Assembly (NCBI GenBank): GCA_934446135.1
Contig: CAKSDT010000093.1
Location: forward strand, 1 to 6,941
DNA: 6,941 nt
From: an uncultured Clostridia bacterium
GTDB lineage: Bacteria > Bacillota > Clostridia > RGIG6154
Reading direction: 5' to 3'
Shown in pieces: positions 1 through 6,587 of this stretch (its first letter is position 1; each line of letters begins with the position of its first letter). The translations under genes were made by a program, and so were the position numbers. The notes under the pieces are model-generated. The model made no database searches, was not told where the DNA came from, and saw nothing but the letters and a program-made list of their open reading frames with translations.

Positions 1-65
1 TCTAATTTATCATAGACTGATTTACATCTATATATATAAAAGCCCCAAACGCATATAATGTTATA

Positions 66-266
66 TTACGCTTTCTGTACGTTAGAAGCCTGTGGTCCTT
101 TAGCACCTTCGCTTACATCAAAAGTTACTTCCATACCTTCTTCAAGTGTTTTGTAACCGTCCATTACAATTGCTGAAAAATGAACGAAAACATCTGTACC
201 GTCTTCACTTTCAATGAAACCGTAACCTTTTTCTGCATTAAACCATTTTACTTTTCCTTTTGCCAT
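66..266 (-). CDS. csp: Cold shock protein (CspA/CspB family), 66 aa
   Basis: A small single-domain cold shock protein, which binds single-stranded RNA or DNA in the cytoplasm, melts mRNA secondary structure and supports translation or transcription antitermination, especially after a temperature drop. The sequence is a complete five-stranded OB-fold. It has the N-terminal GKVKWFN strand (residues 4-10), RNP1 KGYGFI (13-18) and RNP2 VFVH (26-29), with the nucleic-acid-facing aromatics W8, F9, Y15, F17, F27, H29 and F30. At 66 residues it is the usual length for the family. The ATG start is supported by GAAAGGA at 283-277, ten bases upstream. It is monocistronic with its own promoter (336-364). 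No convincing hairpin terminator is visible in the 65 bases after the stop, so the 3' end probably lies outside the window. The family is certain; whether it is cold-induced or constitutive is not. Confidence 0.97.
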   Translation of the reverse strand: MAKGKVKWFNAEKGYGFIESEDGTDVFVHFSAIVMDGYKTLEEGMEVTFDVSEGAKGPQASNVQKA

Positions 267-329
267 TTGTTACCATTCCTTTCATAAAACCAAAAGGTTT
301 TATATAAATCTGTCGTACAATACATACGC
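267..329 (-). promoter_or_regulatory. Structured 5' leader of the cold shock mRNA
   Basis: The predicted 63-nt leader holds two small hairpins. The first has CGUA arms (328-325 with 317-314). The second has a perfect 8-bp stem, AUAAAACC/GGUUUUAU, with a UUUU loop (303-284). The second stem ends at the base next to the Shine-Dalgarno GAAAGGA (283-277). Between the two lies TGTACGACAGA (319-309), which matches the E. coli cspA cold box TGACGTACAGA at 7 of 11 positions, including the final ACAGA. Cold shock mRNAs in other bacteria carry leaders that change fold with temperature; that this one does so is inference. Confidence 0.45.
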
Positions 330-335
330 AATTAC

Positions 336-364
336 ATATTACCATAACAAAGGCACTATGTCAA
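336..364 (-). promoter_or_regulatory. Promoter of the cold shock gene
   Basis: Read on the minus strand, a perfect -35 box TTGACA (364-359) is followed by a 17-base spacer and a -10 box TAATAT (341-336). TAATAT matches the consensus at 4 of 6 positions and is helped by an extended -10 TGG directly upstream. Seven bases further on, position 329 (a G in the transcript) is the predicted start, giving a leader of about 63 nt. This is a sigma-A-type promoter by sequence; the start site is inferred, not measured. Confidence 0.75.
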
Positions 365-372
365 GATTTTTT

Positions 373-398
373 AAAAGACAAAATTCATCAAAAGTCTT
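373..398 (-). terminator. Weak candidate terminator of the secreted-protein gene
   Basis: Just after the stop codon at 404-402, the minus strand can form a 5-bp AAGAC/GTCTT stem (398-394 with 379-375) with a 14-base loop. It is followed by only a short T run and then A residues. The stem is short and GC-poor, so this is a weak intrinsic terminator at best. Some transcripts may read into the cold shock gene, whose promoter lies immediately downstream. Confidence 0.2.
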
Positions 399-401
399 GT
401 T

Positions 402-1415
402 TTATTCAGCAGGAACTGATGTGATTGACAATACTCCGCCTTCATTTGAAACTTCGTTTCCGAATTCTTTGAAAAATTCAAGCGGTACAAAAGTTGTATC
501 GTCTTTTACAACTGTTTCTTTAGCATTTAAAATTTTTCTTGATTTTTCAAAACTTCTTGCATCTTTTTCGATCTTAACTTCTCTGTCGCCGTTTACAAGA
601 GTTGCAACATAAGAATTTCCTTCAACAATAATTGATTCGTTTTCTTCGTTCCAAGAAACTTTATATCCGAGTTTTTCGCTGATTTTTCTTAAAGGAACCA
701 TTGCTGTGCTTTCATCATAGTACGGTGCTTTTGCGTCTGAAAGTACCTTGCCGTCAACTACGATTTGTCCTTCCCCTGCCAAAGAAACCACAACGACTTT
801 ATTTGTACCTGCCTGTGCCGGCATACTGAGTGCTACAATATCATACCACATAAGAAGTGTTGAACCTGCAGTTATATCGTCGAGTTTAACTATGTTCTTT
901 GTTCTGTAAGGTTTAACCGAAGAATCTTTGCTTGCTCTTACTATGATATTTCTTTTATTGTCTGTTACAACGAGATTTCCGTCTTCATCTTTTGAAACCT
1001 CATCGGCATTGATAAGATTTACCATACCGCCTGTCTTATAATTTTTAACCAAAAGATAAGCAGTTGACTGCGGAGGAAGACTTTGTGTCATCACATCTGA
1101 GTATTCGGTATAAATTTCATCGCCTTTTTTAATATCGCTTAAAGAAAACGGTAACTGGCTATCGCTATCGATCATAATTGTTTCATCGCTGATATTAAGT
1201 CTTATTTCGATTTTCTCATCGTTTGTACCGACGATATAGTTGTCACCGATTTCAGTAATTGTCAAAGCACCCATCATTACTTCTGAACGGTCCTCCATTT
1301 TAACAATATTGATATCAGGTGTTCCCTGTGTTGCCTGTGCTTCCTGTGCAAGTGCTGCTCCCGATGAGCAAACTACAGACGCTGCAAGCAAAACTGATAA
1401 AACTTTCTTATTCAT
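402..1415 (-). CDS. Secreted protein with Cu_amine_oxidN1-like C-terminal domain and a duplicated N-terminal module; function unknown
   Basis: A 337-residue exported protein of unknown function. Residues 1-23 are a typical signal peptide: a lysine-rich start, a hydrophobic core and a type I cleavage site ALA before Q24. Residues 51-124 and about 137-210 look like two copies of one beta-rich module. Each has LxDI, a glycine three residues later, a Tyr, then S-[LM]-P-[PA]-Q (112-116 and 197-201). Residues 217-333 resemble the copper amine oxidase N-terminal (stalk) domain, with the paired signatures MVPLRKISEKLGYKVSW (239-255) and TFVPLEFFKEFG (308-319). In Clostridia this domain is common in secreted or wall-associated proteins and does not imply amine oxidase activity; no catalytic oxidase domain is present. 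The start is supported by AGAAAGG (1431-1425) nine bases upstream of ATG. The gene appears monocistronic, downstream of the ppdK terminator. Confidence 0.85.
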   Translation of the reverse strand: MNKKVLSVLLAASVVCSSGAALAQEAQATQGTPDINIVKMEDRSEVMMGALTITEIGDNYIVGTNDEKIEIRLNISDETIMIDSDSQLPFSLSDIKKGDEIYTEYSDVMTQSLPPQSTAYLLVKNYKTGGMVNLINADEVSKDEDGNLVVTDNKRNIIVRASKDSSVKPYRTKNIVKLDDITAGSTLLMWYDIVALSMPAQAGTNKVVVVSLAGEGQIVVDGKVLSDAKAPYYDESTAMVPLRKISEKLGYKVSWNEENESIIVEGNSYVATLVNGDREVKIEKDARSFEKSRKILNAKETVVKDDTTFVPLEFFKEFGNEVSNEGGVLSITSVPAE

Positions 1416-1513
1416 AATTATTTACCTTTCTGTCCGCAAAATTTTTAATAACTGCTTTCATCCGCGGACGGGAAGAAAGACTGATATTTGCCGGAAAAAC
1501 TTCTGTGTTTTTC
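1416..1513 (-). promoter_or_regulatory. Structured upstream leader of the secreted-protein gene
   Basis: Two foldable elements lie between the ppdK terminator and the gene. A 7-bp stem GAAAAAC/GTTTTTC (1513-1507 with 1500-1494) has a 6-base loop. Nearer the gene, GTCCGC (1469-1464) pairs perfectly with GCGGAC (1437-1432) across a 26-base loop. The second arm directly abuts the Shine-Dalgarno AGAAAGG (1431-1425), so stem formation could affect ribosome access. An AT-rich TATATA/TATAGT stretch at about 1523-1530 may be the -10 region, but no convincing -35 box could be placed, so the transcript start is uncertain. I recognise no known riboswitch class here. Confidence 0.35.
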
Positions 1514-1564
1514 GCCTTTTCACTATATATACAATCTAATATTTGATTTTGTTGTAAATTTTTT

Positions 1565-1612
1565 AAAAAAATTAAAATGACCTCAAAGAATGTTAGTTCT
1601 TCAAGGTCATTT
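1565..1612 (-). terminator. Rho-independent terminator of ppdK
   Basis: About 30 bases after the ppdK stop, the minus strand forms a long hairpin. Its outer 9-bp stem is AAATGACCT/AGGTCATTT (1612-1604 with 1583-1575). A 2x2 internal loop and an inner 5-bp stem AAGAA/TTCTT (1601-1597 with 1590-1586) follow, capped by a 6-base loop. After the stem the minus strand reads TTTTAATTTTTTT. This is a strong intrinsic terminator that separates ppdK from the secreted-protein gene. Confidence 0.88.
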
Positions 1613-1644
1613 GGTTTTATTTTTATGCTATTGGTTTTTAAAGA

Positions 1645-4272
1645 TTATTTTTCAGCAATTGCTGCCTGTGCTGCTGCAAGTCTTGCAATCGGCACTCTGA
1701 ACGGTGAGCATGATACATAATCAAGACCAATCTTATGGCAGAATTCTACCGAAGTCGGGTCGCCGCCGTGTTCACCGCAGATACCGCAATGAAGGTCAGG
1801 ACGAACTTTTTTACCTTTTTCGATAGCGATTTCCATAAGTTGACCGACACCTGTCTGATCAAGTTTTGCAAACGGATCGTTTTCAAAGATTTTTGCATCA
1901 TAGTAAGCGTCTAAGAACTTACCTGCATCATCTCTTGAGAAACCAAATGTCATCTGTGTAAGGTCGTTTGTACCGAAACAGAAGAATTCAGCTTCTTTTG
2001 CAATTTCGTCAGCAGTAAGAGCTGCTCTCGGAATTTCAATCATTGTACCGACTTCATATTTAAGTTCAACACCTGCTGCTTTGATTTCAGCATCTGCTGT
2101 TGCAACTACAATGTCTTTAACATATTTTAATTCCTTAATTTCGCCAACTAACGGAATCATAATTTCAGGAACTATCTTATATTCAGGATGTTTTTTGTTA
2201 ACATTGATTGCAGCACGGATTACTGCAGTTGTCTGCATCTTAGCAATTTCAGGATATGTTACTGCAAGACGGCAGCCACGGTGACCCATCATCGGGTTAA
2301 ATTCGTGAAGTGATTCGCACATTGCTTTGATTTCTGCAGGAGTCTTATTTTTTGCTTTTGCAAGTTTTTCGATATCTGCATCTTCTACAGGTACGAATTC
2401 GTGAAGCGGCGGATCAAGGAATCTGATTGTAACAGCGTCGCCTTCCATTGCTTCGTAAAGTTGTTCAAAGTCACCCTGCTGGAGCGGAAGAATTTTATTT
2501 AATGCTTCTTCTCTTTCTTCAACTGTATCTGAGCAAATCATTTCTCTGAATGCAGCAATTCTGTCTTCTTCAAAGAACATATGTTCAGTTCTGCAAAGAC
2601 CAATACCTTCAGCACCCAACTCTCTTGCTTTTTTAGCATCAGCCGGAGTGTCTGCATTTGTTCTTACTTTAAGTGTTCTGAATTCATCAGCCCATTTCAT
2701 AATTCTGTCAAATTCACCTGCTATTTTAGCGTCAACTGTCGGGATAGCACCGTCGTAAACGCAGCCTGTTGAACCGTCAAATGAAATGATGTCGCCTTCT
2801 TTATATACTTTACCGTTTAAAGTAAACTGTTTGTTTGCTTCATCCATAATGATGTCGCCGCAACCCGATACGCAGCAAGCACCCATACCGCGGGCAACAA
2901 CCGCTGCGTGCGATGTCATACCGCCGCGAACTGTAAGAATACCCTGTGATGCTTTCATACCTGTGATATCTTCAGGTGAAGTTTCAAGTCTTACAAGAAC
3001 AACTTTTTCGCCTCTTGCAGCCCATTCTTCAGCATCTGCTGCAGTAAATACGATTTTACCGCAAGCAGCACCCGGTGCAGCACCCAATGCTTTTGCAATC
3101 GGTGTAGCAGCCTTTAATGCTTTTGCATCGAATGTAGGATGTAAAAGTGAATCGAGGTTTCTCGGTTCAATCATAGCAACTGCTTCTTTTGCAGTTCTCA
3201 TACCTTCGTCTACCAAATCGCAGGCGATTTTCAAAGCAGCCTGTGCTGTTCTCTTACCGTTTCTTGTCTGAAGCATATAAAGTTTACCGTGTTCAACAGT
3301 AAATTCCATATCCTGCATATCTCTGTAATGATTTTCAAGAGTTTTGCAAACTTCAACAAACTGTGCAAATGCTTCAGGGAATTTCTGTTCCATTTCAGAA
3401 ATGTGCATAGGTGTTCTTACGCCGGCAACAACATCTTCGCCCTGTGCGTTCGTAAGGAATTCACCAAAAAGACCTTTAGCACCTGTAGCAGGGTCACGGG
3501 TAAATGCAACACCTGTACCGCAGTCATCACCCATATTACCGAATGCCATCATCTGAACATTAACTGCTGTACCCCATGAATAAGGGATATCGTTATCTCT
3601 TCTGTAAACATTTGCTCTTGGGTTGTCCCATGATCTGAATACGGCTTTGATAGCACCCATCAACTGTTCCTTAGGATCTGACGGGAAATCTTCGCCGATT
3701 TTTGATTTATATTCAGCCTTAAACTGTGTAGCAAGTTCTTTTAAGTCATCGGCACTTAATTCAACATCAAGTTTAACACCTTTCTTTTCTTTCATTTCAT
3801 CGATAAGCTGTTCGAAGTATTTTTTACCTACTTCCATAACAACATCTGAATACATCTGAATAAATCTTCTGTAGCAGTCCCATGCCCAACGCGGGTTGTT
3901 TGACTGTTTTGCAATTGCTTCGACAACGGTTTCGTTAAGACCGAGGTTTAAGATTGTATCCATCATACCCGGCATAGACGCTCTCGCACCTGATCTTACA
4001 GATACTAACAAAGGATTGTTGATATCACCGAATTTCTTGCCGCAAACTTCTTCCATTTTAACGATGTTTTCCATAATTTCTTTCTGAATATCATCGTTGA
4101 TTTTTCTGCCATCCTCATAATACTGAGTACAAGCCTCTGTTGAGATTGTGAATCCCTGAGGTACAGGCAAGCCAATCTTTGTCATTTCAGCAAGGTTTGC
4201 ACCTTTACCGCCGAGGAGTTCACGCATTGAAGCATCGCCTTCGCTGAAAAGATAAACATACTTTTTGCTCAT
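1645..4272 (-). CDS. ppdK: Pyruvate, phosphate dikinase (EC 2.7.9.1), 875 aa
   Basis: Cytoplasmic enzyme that reversibly converts pyruvate, ATP and phosphate to phosphoenolpyruvate, AMP and pyrophosphate. In anaerobic Firmicutes it can serve PPi-dependent glycolysis or PEP synthesis. Domains in order: an N-terminal ATP-grasp nucleotide-binding region (about 1-340, with GGKGANLAEM at 21-30 and SVRSGARASMPGMMDT at 91-106); the phosphohistidine swivelling domain (about 390-510, with GGMTSHAA at 450-457, catalytic H455 and T453, the site modified by the PPDK regulatory protein where one exists); and a C-terminal PEP/pyruvate TIM barrel (about 535-875, with R561, R617, E746, N769, D770 and the CGICGEHGG loop carrying catalytic C832). 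H455 has the same number as in the Clostridium symbiosum enzyme as I recall it. The length is standard, with no broken motifs. AAGGGGG (4290-4284) lies 11 bases before ATG. It is transcribed alone; no regulatory-protein gene is visible nearby. Confidence 0.98.
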   Translation of the reverse strand: MSKKYVYLFSEGDASMRELLGGKGANLAEMTKIGLPVPQGFTISTEACTQYYEDGRKINDDIQKEIMENIVKMEEVCGKKFGDINNPLLVSVRSGARASMPGMMDTILNLGLNETVVEAIAKQSNNPRWAWDCYRRFIQMYSDVVMEVGKKYFEQLIDEMKEKKGVKLDVELSADDLKELATQFKAEYKSKIGEDFPSDPKEQLMGAIKAVFRSWDNPRANVYRRDNDIPYSWGTAVNVQMMAFGNMGDDCGTGVAFTRDPATGAKGLFGEFLTNAQGEDVVAGVRTPMHISEMEQKFPEAFAQFVEVCKTLENHYRDMQDMEFTVEHGKLYMLQTRNGKRTAQAALKIACDLVDEGMRTAKEAVAMIEPRNLDSLLHPTFDAKALKAATPIAKALGAAPGAACGKIVFTAADAEEWAARGEKVVLVRLETSPEDITGMKASQGILTVRGGMTSHAAVVARGMGACCVSGCGDIIMDEANKQFTLNGKVYKEGDIISFDGSTGCVYDGAIPTVDAKIAGEFDRIMKWADEFRTLKVRTNADTPADAKKARELGAEGIGLCRTEHMFFEEDRIAAFREMICSDTVEEREEALNKILPLQQGDFEQLYEAMEGDAVTIRFLDPPLHEFVPVEDADIEKLAKAKNKTPAEIKAMCESLHEFNPMMGHRGCRLAVTYPEIAKMQTTAVIRAAINVNKKHPEYKIVPEIMIPLVGEIKELKYVKDIVVATADAEIKAAGVELKYEVGTMIEIPRAALTADEIAKEAEFFCFGTNDLTQMTFGFSRDDAGKFLDAYYDAKIFENDPFAKLDQTGVGQLMEIAIEKGKKVRPDLHCGICGEHGGDPTSVEFCHKIGLDYVSCSPFRVPIARLAAAQAAIAEK

Positions 4273-4311
4273 AATATATTTTTCCCCCTTAAATAATTTA
4301 CAATTGTTGGG

Positions 4312-4359
4312 GTTAGATGTGTCAATAGAAAAGGGCAGAAAAATGCCCGCACATCTAAC
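4312..4359 (-). promoter_or_regulatory. 5'-terminal stem-loop in the ppdK leader
   Basis: The minus strand carries a perfect 10-bp inverted repeat GTTAGATGTG/CACATCTAAC (4359-4350 with 4321-4312). Inside it is a second 5-bp stem GGGCA/TGCCC (4348-4344 with 4337-4333) with a 6-base loop. The two stems are separated by 1 base on one side and 11 on the other. The promoter predicts a start at 4359, so the stem would begin at nucleotide +1. Its base is followed by CCC (4311-4309), which could instead pair with the GGGGG Shine-Dalgarno (4288-4284). The inverted repeat is plain in the sequence; a role in mRNA stability or translation control is inference. Confidence 0.6.
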
Positions 4360-4365
4360 AGAGTT

Positions 4366-4394
4366 ATTATATACTTTATTTTCTGTTTTGTAAA
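4366..4394 (-). promoter_or_regulatory. Promoter of ppdK
   Basis: On the minus strand a -35 box TTTACA (4394-4389; 5 of 6 consensus bases) is followed by a spacer of exactly 17 bases and a perfect -10 box TATAAT (4371-4366). The predicted start is the G at 4359, giving an 87-nt leader before the ATG. This is one of the strongest promoter-like sequences in the window and fits high expression of a central metabolic enzyme. Confidence 0.82.
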
Positions 4395-4445
4395 TAGAAA
4401 AAGTAAAATTTAGGTATATTTTTTTAAAATTTTTCCCAAAACCGC

Positions 4446-4484
4446 AAAAAAACGGACAAGATTTGTAATCTTTCCGTCTTTTTT
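4446..4484 (-). terminator. Terminator of the metal-resistance operon (bidirectional form)
   Basis: About 20 bases after the ATPase stop codon lies a hairpin with arms ACGGA-AAGATT and AATCTT-G-TCCGT (4477-4467 with 4463-4452). It has a single bulged base at 4457 and a 3-base loop. On the minus strand it is followed by seven T residues (4452-4446). The plus strand also has six T residues after the stem (4479-4484), so it could stop transcription from either side. It separates the operon from the ppdK promoter. Confidence 0.82.
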
Positions 4485-4505
4485 ATGTTATGAACCTGAA
4501 TAAAA

Positions 4506-6347
4506 TTATAACTGTTTTGAATTTGCCATAGTTCTGAACGAATTTAATATTGCAATAATACTTACGCCGACATCTGCAAATACTGCCGCGTTCATACCGA
4601 CCAAACCTGCCGCACTAAGTGCCAGCACTGCAAATTTTACAATAAGGGCAAACCACACATTTTCGTTTGCAATACGAACTGTTTTCCGTGATATTTCTAT
4701 CATTTTAGGTATTTTTAATATGTTGTCATCAATAATTACCGCATCTGATGCCTCGATTGCTGCATCGGAACCGAGTTTACCCATTGATATTCCGCAGTCT
4801 GAAAGCATCAAAACGGGAGCGTCGTTTATTCCGTCGCCGACATACATAACTTTTCTGCCGGAATTTTTAAGTTCTTCAACTTTTTTTGTTTTATCCTGCG
4901 GAAGAAGTGAAGCATAAACCTTTGAAATACCAATTTCATCTTTAACTGCTTCTGCCGATTCTTTGTTGTCTCCCGTAAGCATTATTGTTTCTTTTATGCC
5001 GAGTTTTTTAAGTTTTTCCGTCATTTCTTTTGCTTCAGGTTTTACAGCATCTGAAATCTTTATATAACCAAGATATTTTTTGTCTGCACAAACATGGCAG
5101 ACAGTTCCTGAAACAGGTTCTGCCGTTACTCCGGCAAAATCCATAAGTTTTTCATTGCCGGCAAAAATTTCTTTGCCGAAAACTCTTGCACTTATTCCTT
5201 TTCCGGCAATTTCCTTATAATCGGAAATTTCATTTTCATCTATGGTGTTTCCGAATTTCTTAATAATTGCCTTTCCTATGGGATGAGTTGAGAAATACTG
5301 TGCATAAGCCGTAAGTTTCAAGAGTTCTTCCTCATTCTCCGAATTTATCTCGGTAACCTCAAAACTTCCCTTTGTAAGCGTTCCGGTTTTGTCGAAACAG
5401 ATTGTATCTGCCTTGGAAAGTGATTCTATATAGTTCCCGCCTTTCACAAGTATGCCCGATTTAGCACAACTTCCTCTTCCGCCGAAGAAACTTAAAGGAA
5501 CCGATATAACCCAAGCACACGGACAGGAAACTACCAAAAATGTAAGAGCACGCTTTATCCATAATGCAAAATTAAATCCTGTAAAGATCGGAACAATAAC
5601 TGCAATCAAAACTGCAAGACCCACAACAGACGGGGTGTAGTATCCCGAAAATTTCGTTATAAAATTCTCTTGTTTTGATTTTTTCGCCGAGGCATTTTCA
5701 ACCATTTCAAGAATTTTACTTACAGCAGAATCCTCAAACCTCTTCTGAGCCGTAAGCAGAATCCCGCCCTCTTTGTTTATAAATCCGCTCATAACCTCAT
5801 CGTTTTCCCGCTTCATTACAGGCACCGATTCACCGGTTATTGCCGATGTGTCAAAATATCCTTCGCCTTTTAATATAACGCCGTCAACAGGTACTTTTTC
5901 TCCTGCACTTAATTTTATTGTGTCGCCCGCATTTATCTCGCCGCAGTCTAAGGTAACAAATTCTCCGTCCCTTAAAACAGTTGCGGTATCATCTGTAAGT
6001 TCCATTAAATCTTTAATGGAATTTCTCGACTTTGCCGACGCAATACTTTCAAAAAGTTCCCCTACCGCATAAAAAAGCATTACTGCACAGGCTTCTTCAT
6101 ACTCTAAAAGAGCCATTGCACCGAGGGAAGCGAATGTCATTAAAAAATTTTCGTCCAAAAATCTTTTGTTTGAAAGATTTAAAAAGGCTTTTTTAAGTAC
6201 GGGGCCTCCTACAATAAGGTAAGCAACTATATACAGCAATGCAGAAACAAACTTATTTACAATTACCTTTTCAAACAAAAGTCCCAATACAAACAAACAA
6301 AATGATATTATTATAAGTTTTAACTTCTCTTTTTGTTTCTTGTTCAT
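4506..6347 (-). CDS. cadA: Heavy-metal P1B-type ATPase, Zn/Cd/Pb exporter type, without N-terminal HMA domain (613 aa)
   Basis: Inner-membrane pump that uses ATP to move soft divalent metals out of the cytoplasm. Eight membrane segments can be placed, at about 11-24, 33-48, 66-80, 84-100, 237-256, 265-287, 562-582 and 585-605. The core motifs are intact: TGES 171-174 (actuator), CPC 275-277 (metal site in the sixth segment), DKTGT 319-323 with phosphorylated D319, HP 355-356, TGDN 458-461 and GDGIND 504-509. K571 in the seventh segment and D592 in the eighth (ADVG) are spaced as K693 and D714 of E. coli ZntA, which points to the Zn/Cd/Pb subgroup rather than copper. The protein starts directly at the first membrane segment and lacks the usual N-terminal metal-binding domain, which is encoded just upstream instead. 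Trp279 follows CPCA, where Leu or Ile is more usual. GGGAGG (6360-6355) sits seven bases before ATG. It is the last gene of the operon. The exact metal is inferred. Confidence 0.95.
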   Translation of the reverse strand: MNKKQKEKLKLIIISFCLFVLGLLFEKVIVNKFVSALLYIVAYLIVGGPVLKKAFLNLSNKRFLDENFLMTFASLGAMALLEYEEACAVMLFYAVGELFESIASAKSRNSIKDLMELTDDTATVLRDGEFVTLDCGEINAGDTIKLSAGEKVPVDGVILKGEGYFDTSAITGESVPVMKRENDEVMSGFINKEGGILLTAQKRFEDSAVSKILEMVENASAKKSKQENFITKFSGYYTPSVVGLAVLIAVIVPIFTGFNFALWIKRALTFLVVSCPCAWVISVPLSFFGGRGSCAKSGILVKGGNYIESLSKADTICFDKTGTLTKGSFEVTEINSENEEELLKLTAYAQYFSTHPIGKAIIKKFGNTIDENEISDYKEIAGKGISARVFGKEIFAGNEKLMDFAGVTAEPVSGTVCHVCADKKYLGYIKISDAVKPEAKEMTEKLKKLGIKETIMLTGDNKESAEAVKDEIGISKVYASLLPQDKTKKVEELKNSGRKVMYVGDGINDAPVLMLSDCGISMGKLGSDAAIEASDAVIIDDNILKIPKMIEISRKTVRIANENVWFALIVKFAVLALSAAGLVGMNAAVFADVGVSIIAILNSFRTMANSKQL

Positions 6348-6362
6348 AACGAAACCTCCCGG

Positions 6363-6578
6363 TTATCTTATAATTCCCGATTCCGATTCAGTCTTTTGAA
6401 TTACTTTATCAATTTTATCCAAAAGTTCATCTGTAATATTTTCTGCCTCCAAAGTAAGTTTTTGAGTAATAAAACTAATTGAAGCGTTTGTAACCTCATC
6501 AAGTTTATTGATGTTTCTTTCGATTTCGGCTGCACAGTTTGGGCAGTCAATTTCCTTTAATTTATAAGTTTTTGTCAT
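6363..6578 (-). CDS. Small heavy-metal-associated (HMA) domain protein, 71 aa
   Basis: A free-standing ferredoxin-like HMA domain that should bind one soft metal ion through Cys12 and Cys15 of the DCPNC motif. The Asp before the first Cys is common in the metal-binding domains of Zn/Cd/Pb pumps. The predicted fold covers the full length, with no signal peptide or membrane segment, so it is cytoplasmic. I place the start at the ATG 6578-6576, because GAAAGGA (6594-6588) lies at good distance from it. An upstream in-frame ATG at 6587-6585 touches the ribosome binding site, and a TTG at 6605-6603 lies inside the end of the regulator gene. The next gene is an ATPase that lacks this domain, 15 bp downstream, so it likely delivers metal to the pump or replaces its missing regulatory domain. 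It could instead simply buffer metal. Confidence 0.88.
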   Translation of the reverse strand: MTKTYKLKEIDCPNCAAEIERNINKLDEVTNASISFITQKLTLEAENITDELLDKIDKVIQKTESESGIIR

Positions 6579-6587
6579 TTTTACCAT

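Noticed and set aside
11..32. Short inverted repeat ATAGA/TCTAT downstream of the cold shock gene
   Set aside because: The stem is 5 bp and AT-rich with a 10-base loop and no T run after it on the minus strand, so it does not qualify as an intrinsic terminator.
241..276. A 12-codon overlapping frame starting at the ATG directly after the cold shock Shine-Dalgarno
   Set aside because: There is no space between AAAGGA and this ATG, so a ribosome would not initiate there, and the peptide has no recognisable character.
1365..1370. Possible lipoprotein signal at Cys16 of the secreted protein
   Set aside because: The preceding residues SVV do not fit a lipobox, which needs Gly, Ala or Ser at -1. 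An ALA type I cleavage site follows at residues 21-23.
2786..3271. A 161-codon open frame on the plus strand inside ppdK
   Set aside because: It is antisense to a highly conserved enzyme and has no recognisable domain. Similar plus-strand frames elsewhere (for example 3289-3579, 5773-6072 and 1240-1539) are likewise shadows of minus-strand codon usage.
4298..4325. A second TTGACA (4325-4320) in the ppdK leader as an alternative promoter
   Set aside because: The best -10 candidate downstream (TAAATT) is poor and at 19-base spacing, and the hexamer overlaps the hairpin arm. The TTTACA-17-TATAAT promoter upstream is far better.
4312..4359. The inverted repeat upstream of ppdK as a protein operator
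   Set aside because: The half-sites are about 28 bases apart and enclose another hairpin, which fits an RNA structure better than a dimer-binding operator, though a looping regulator cannot be excluded.
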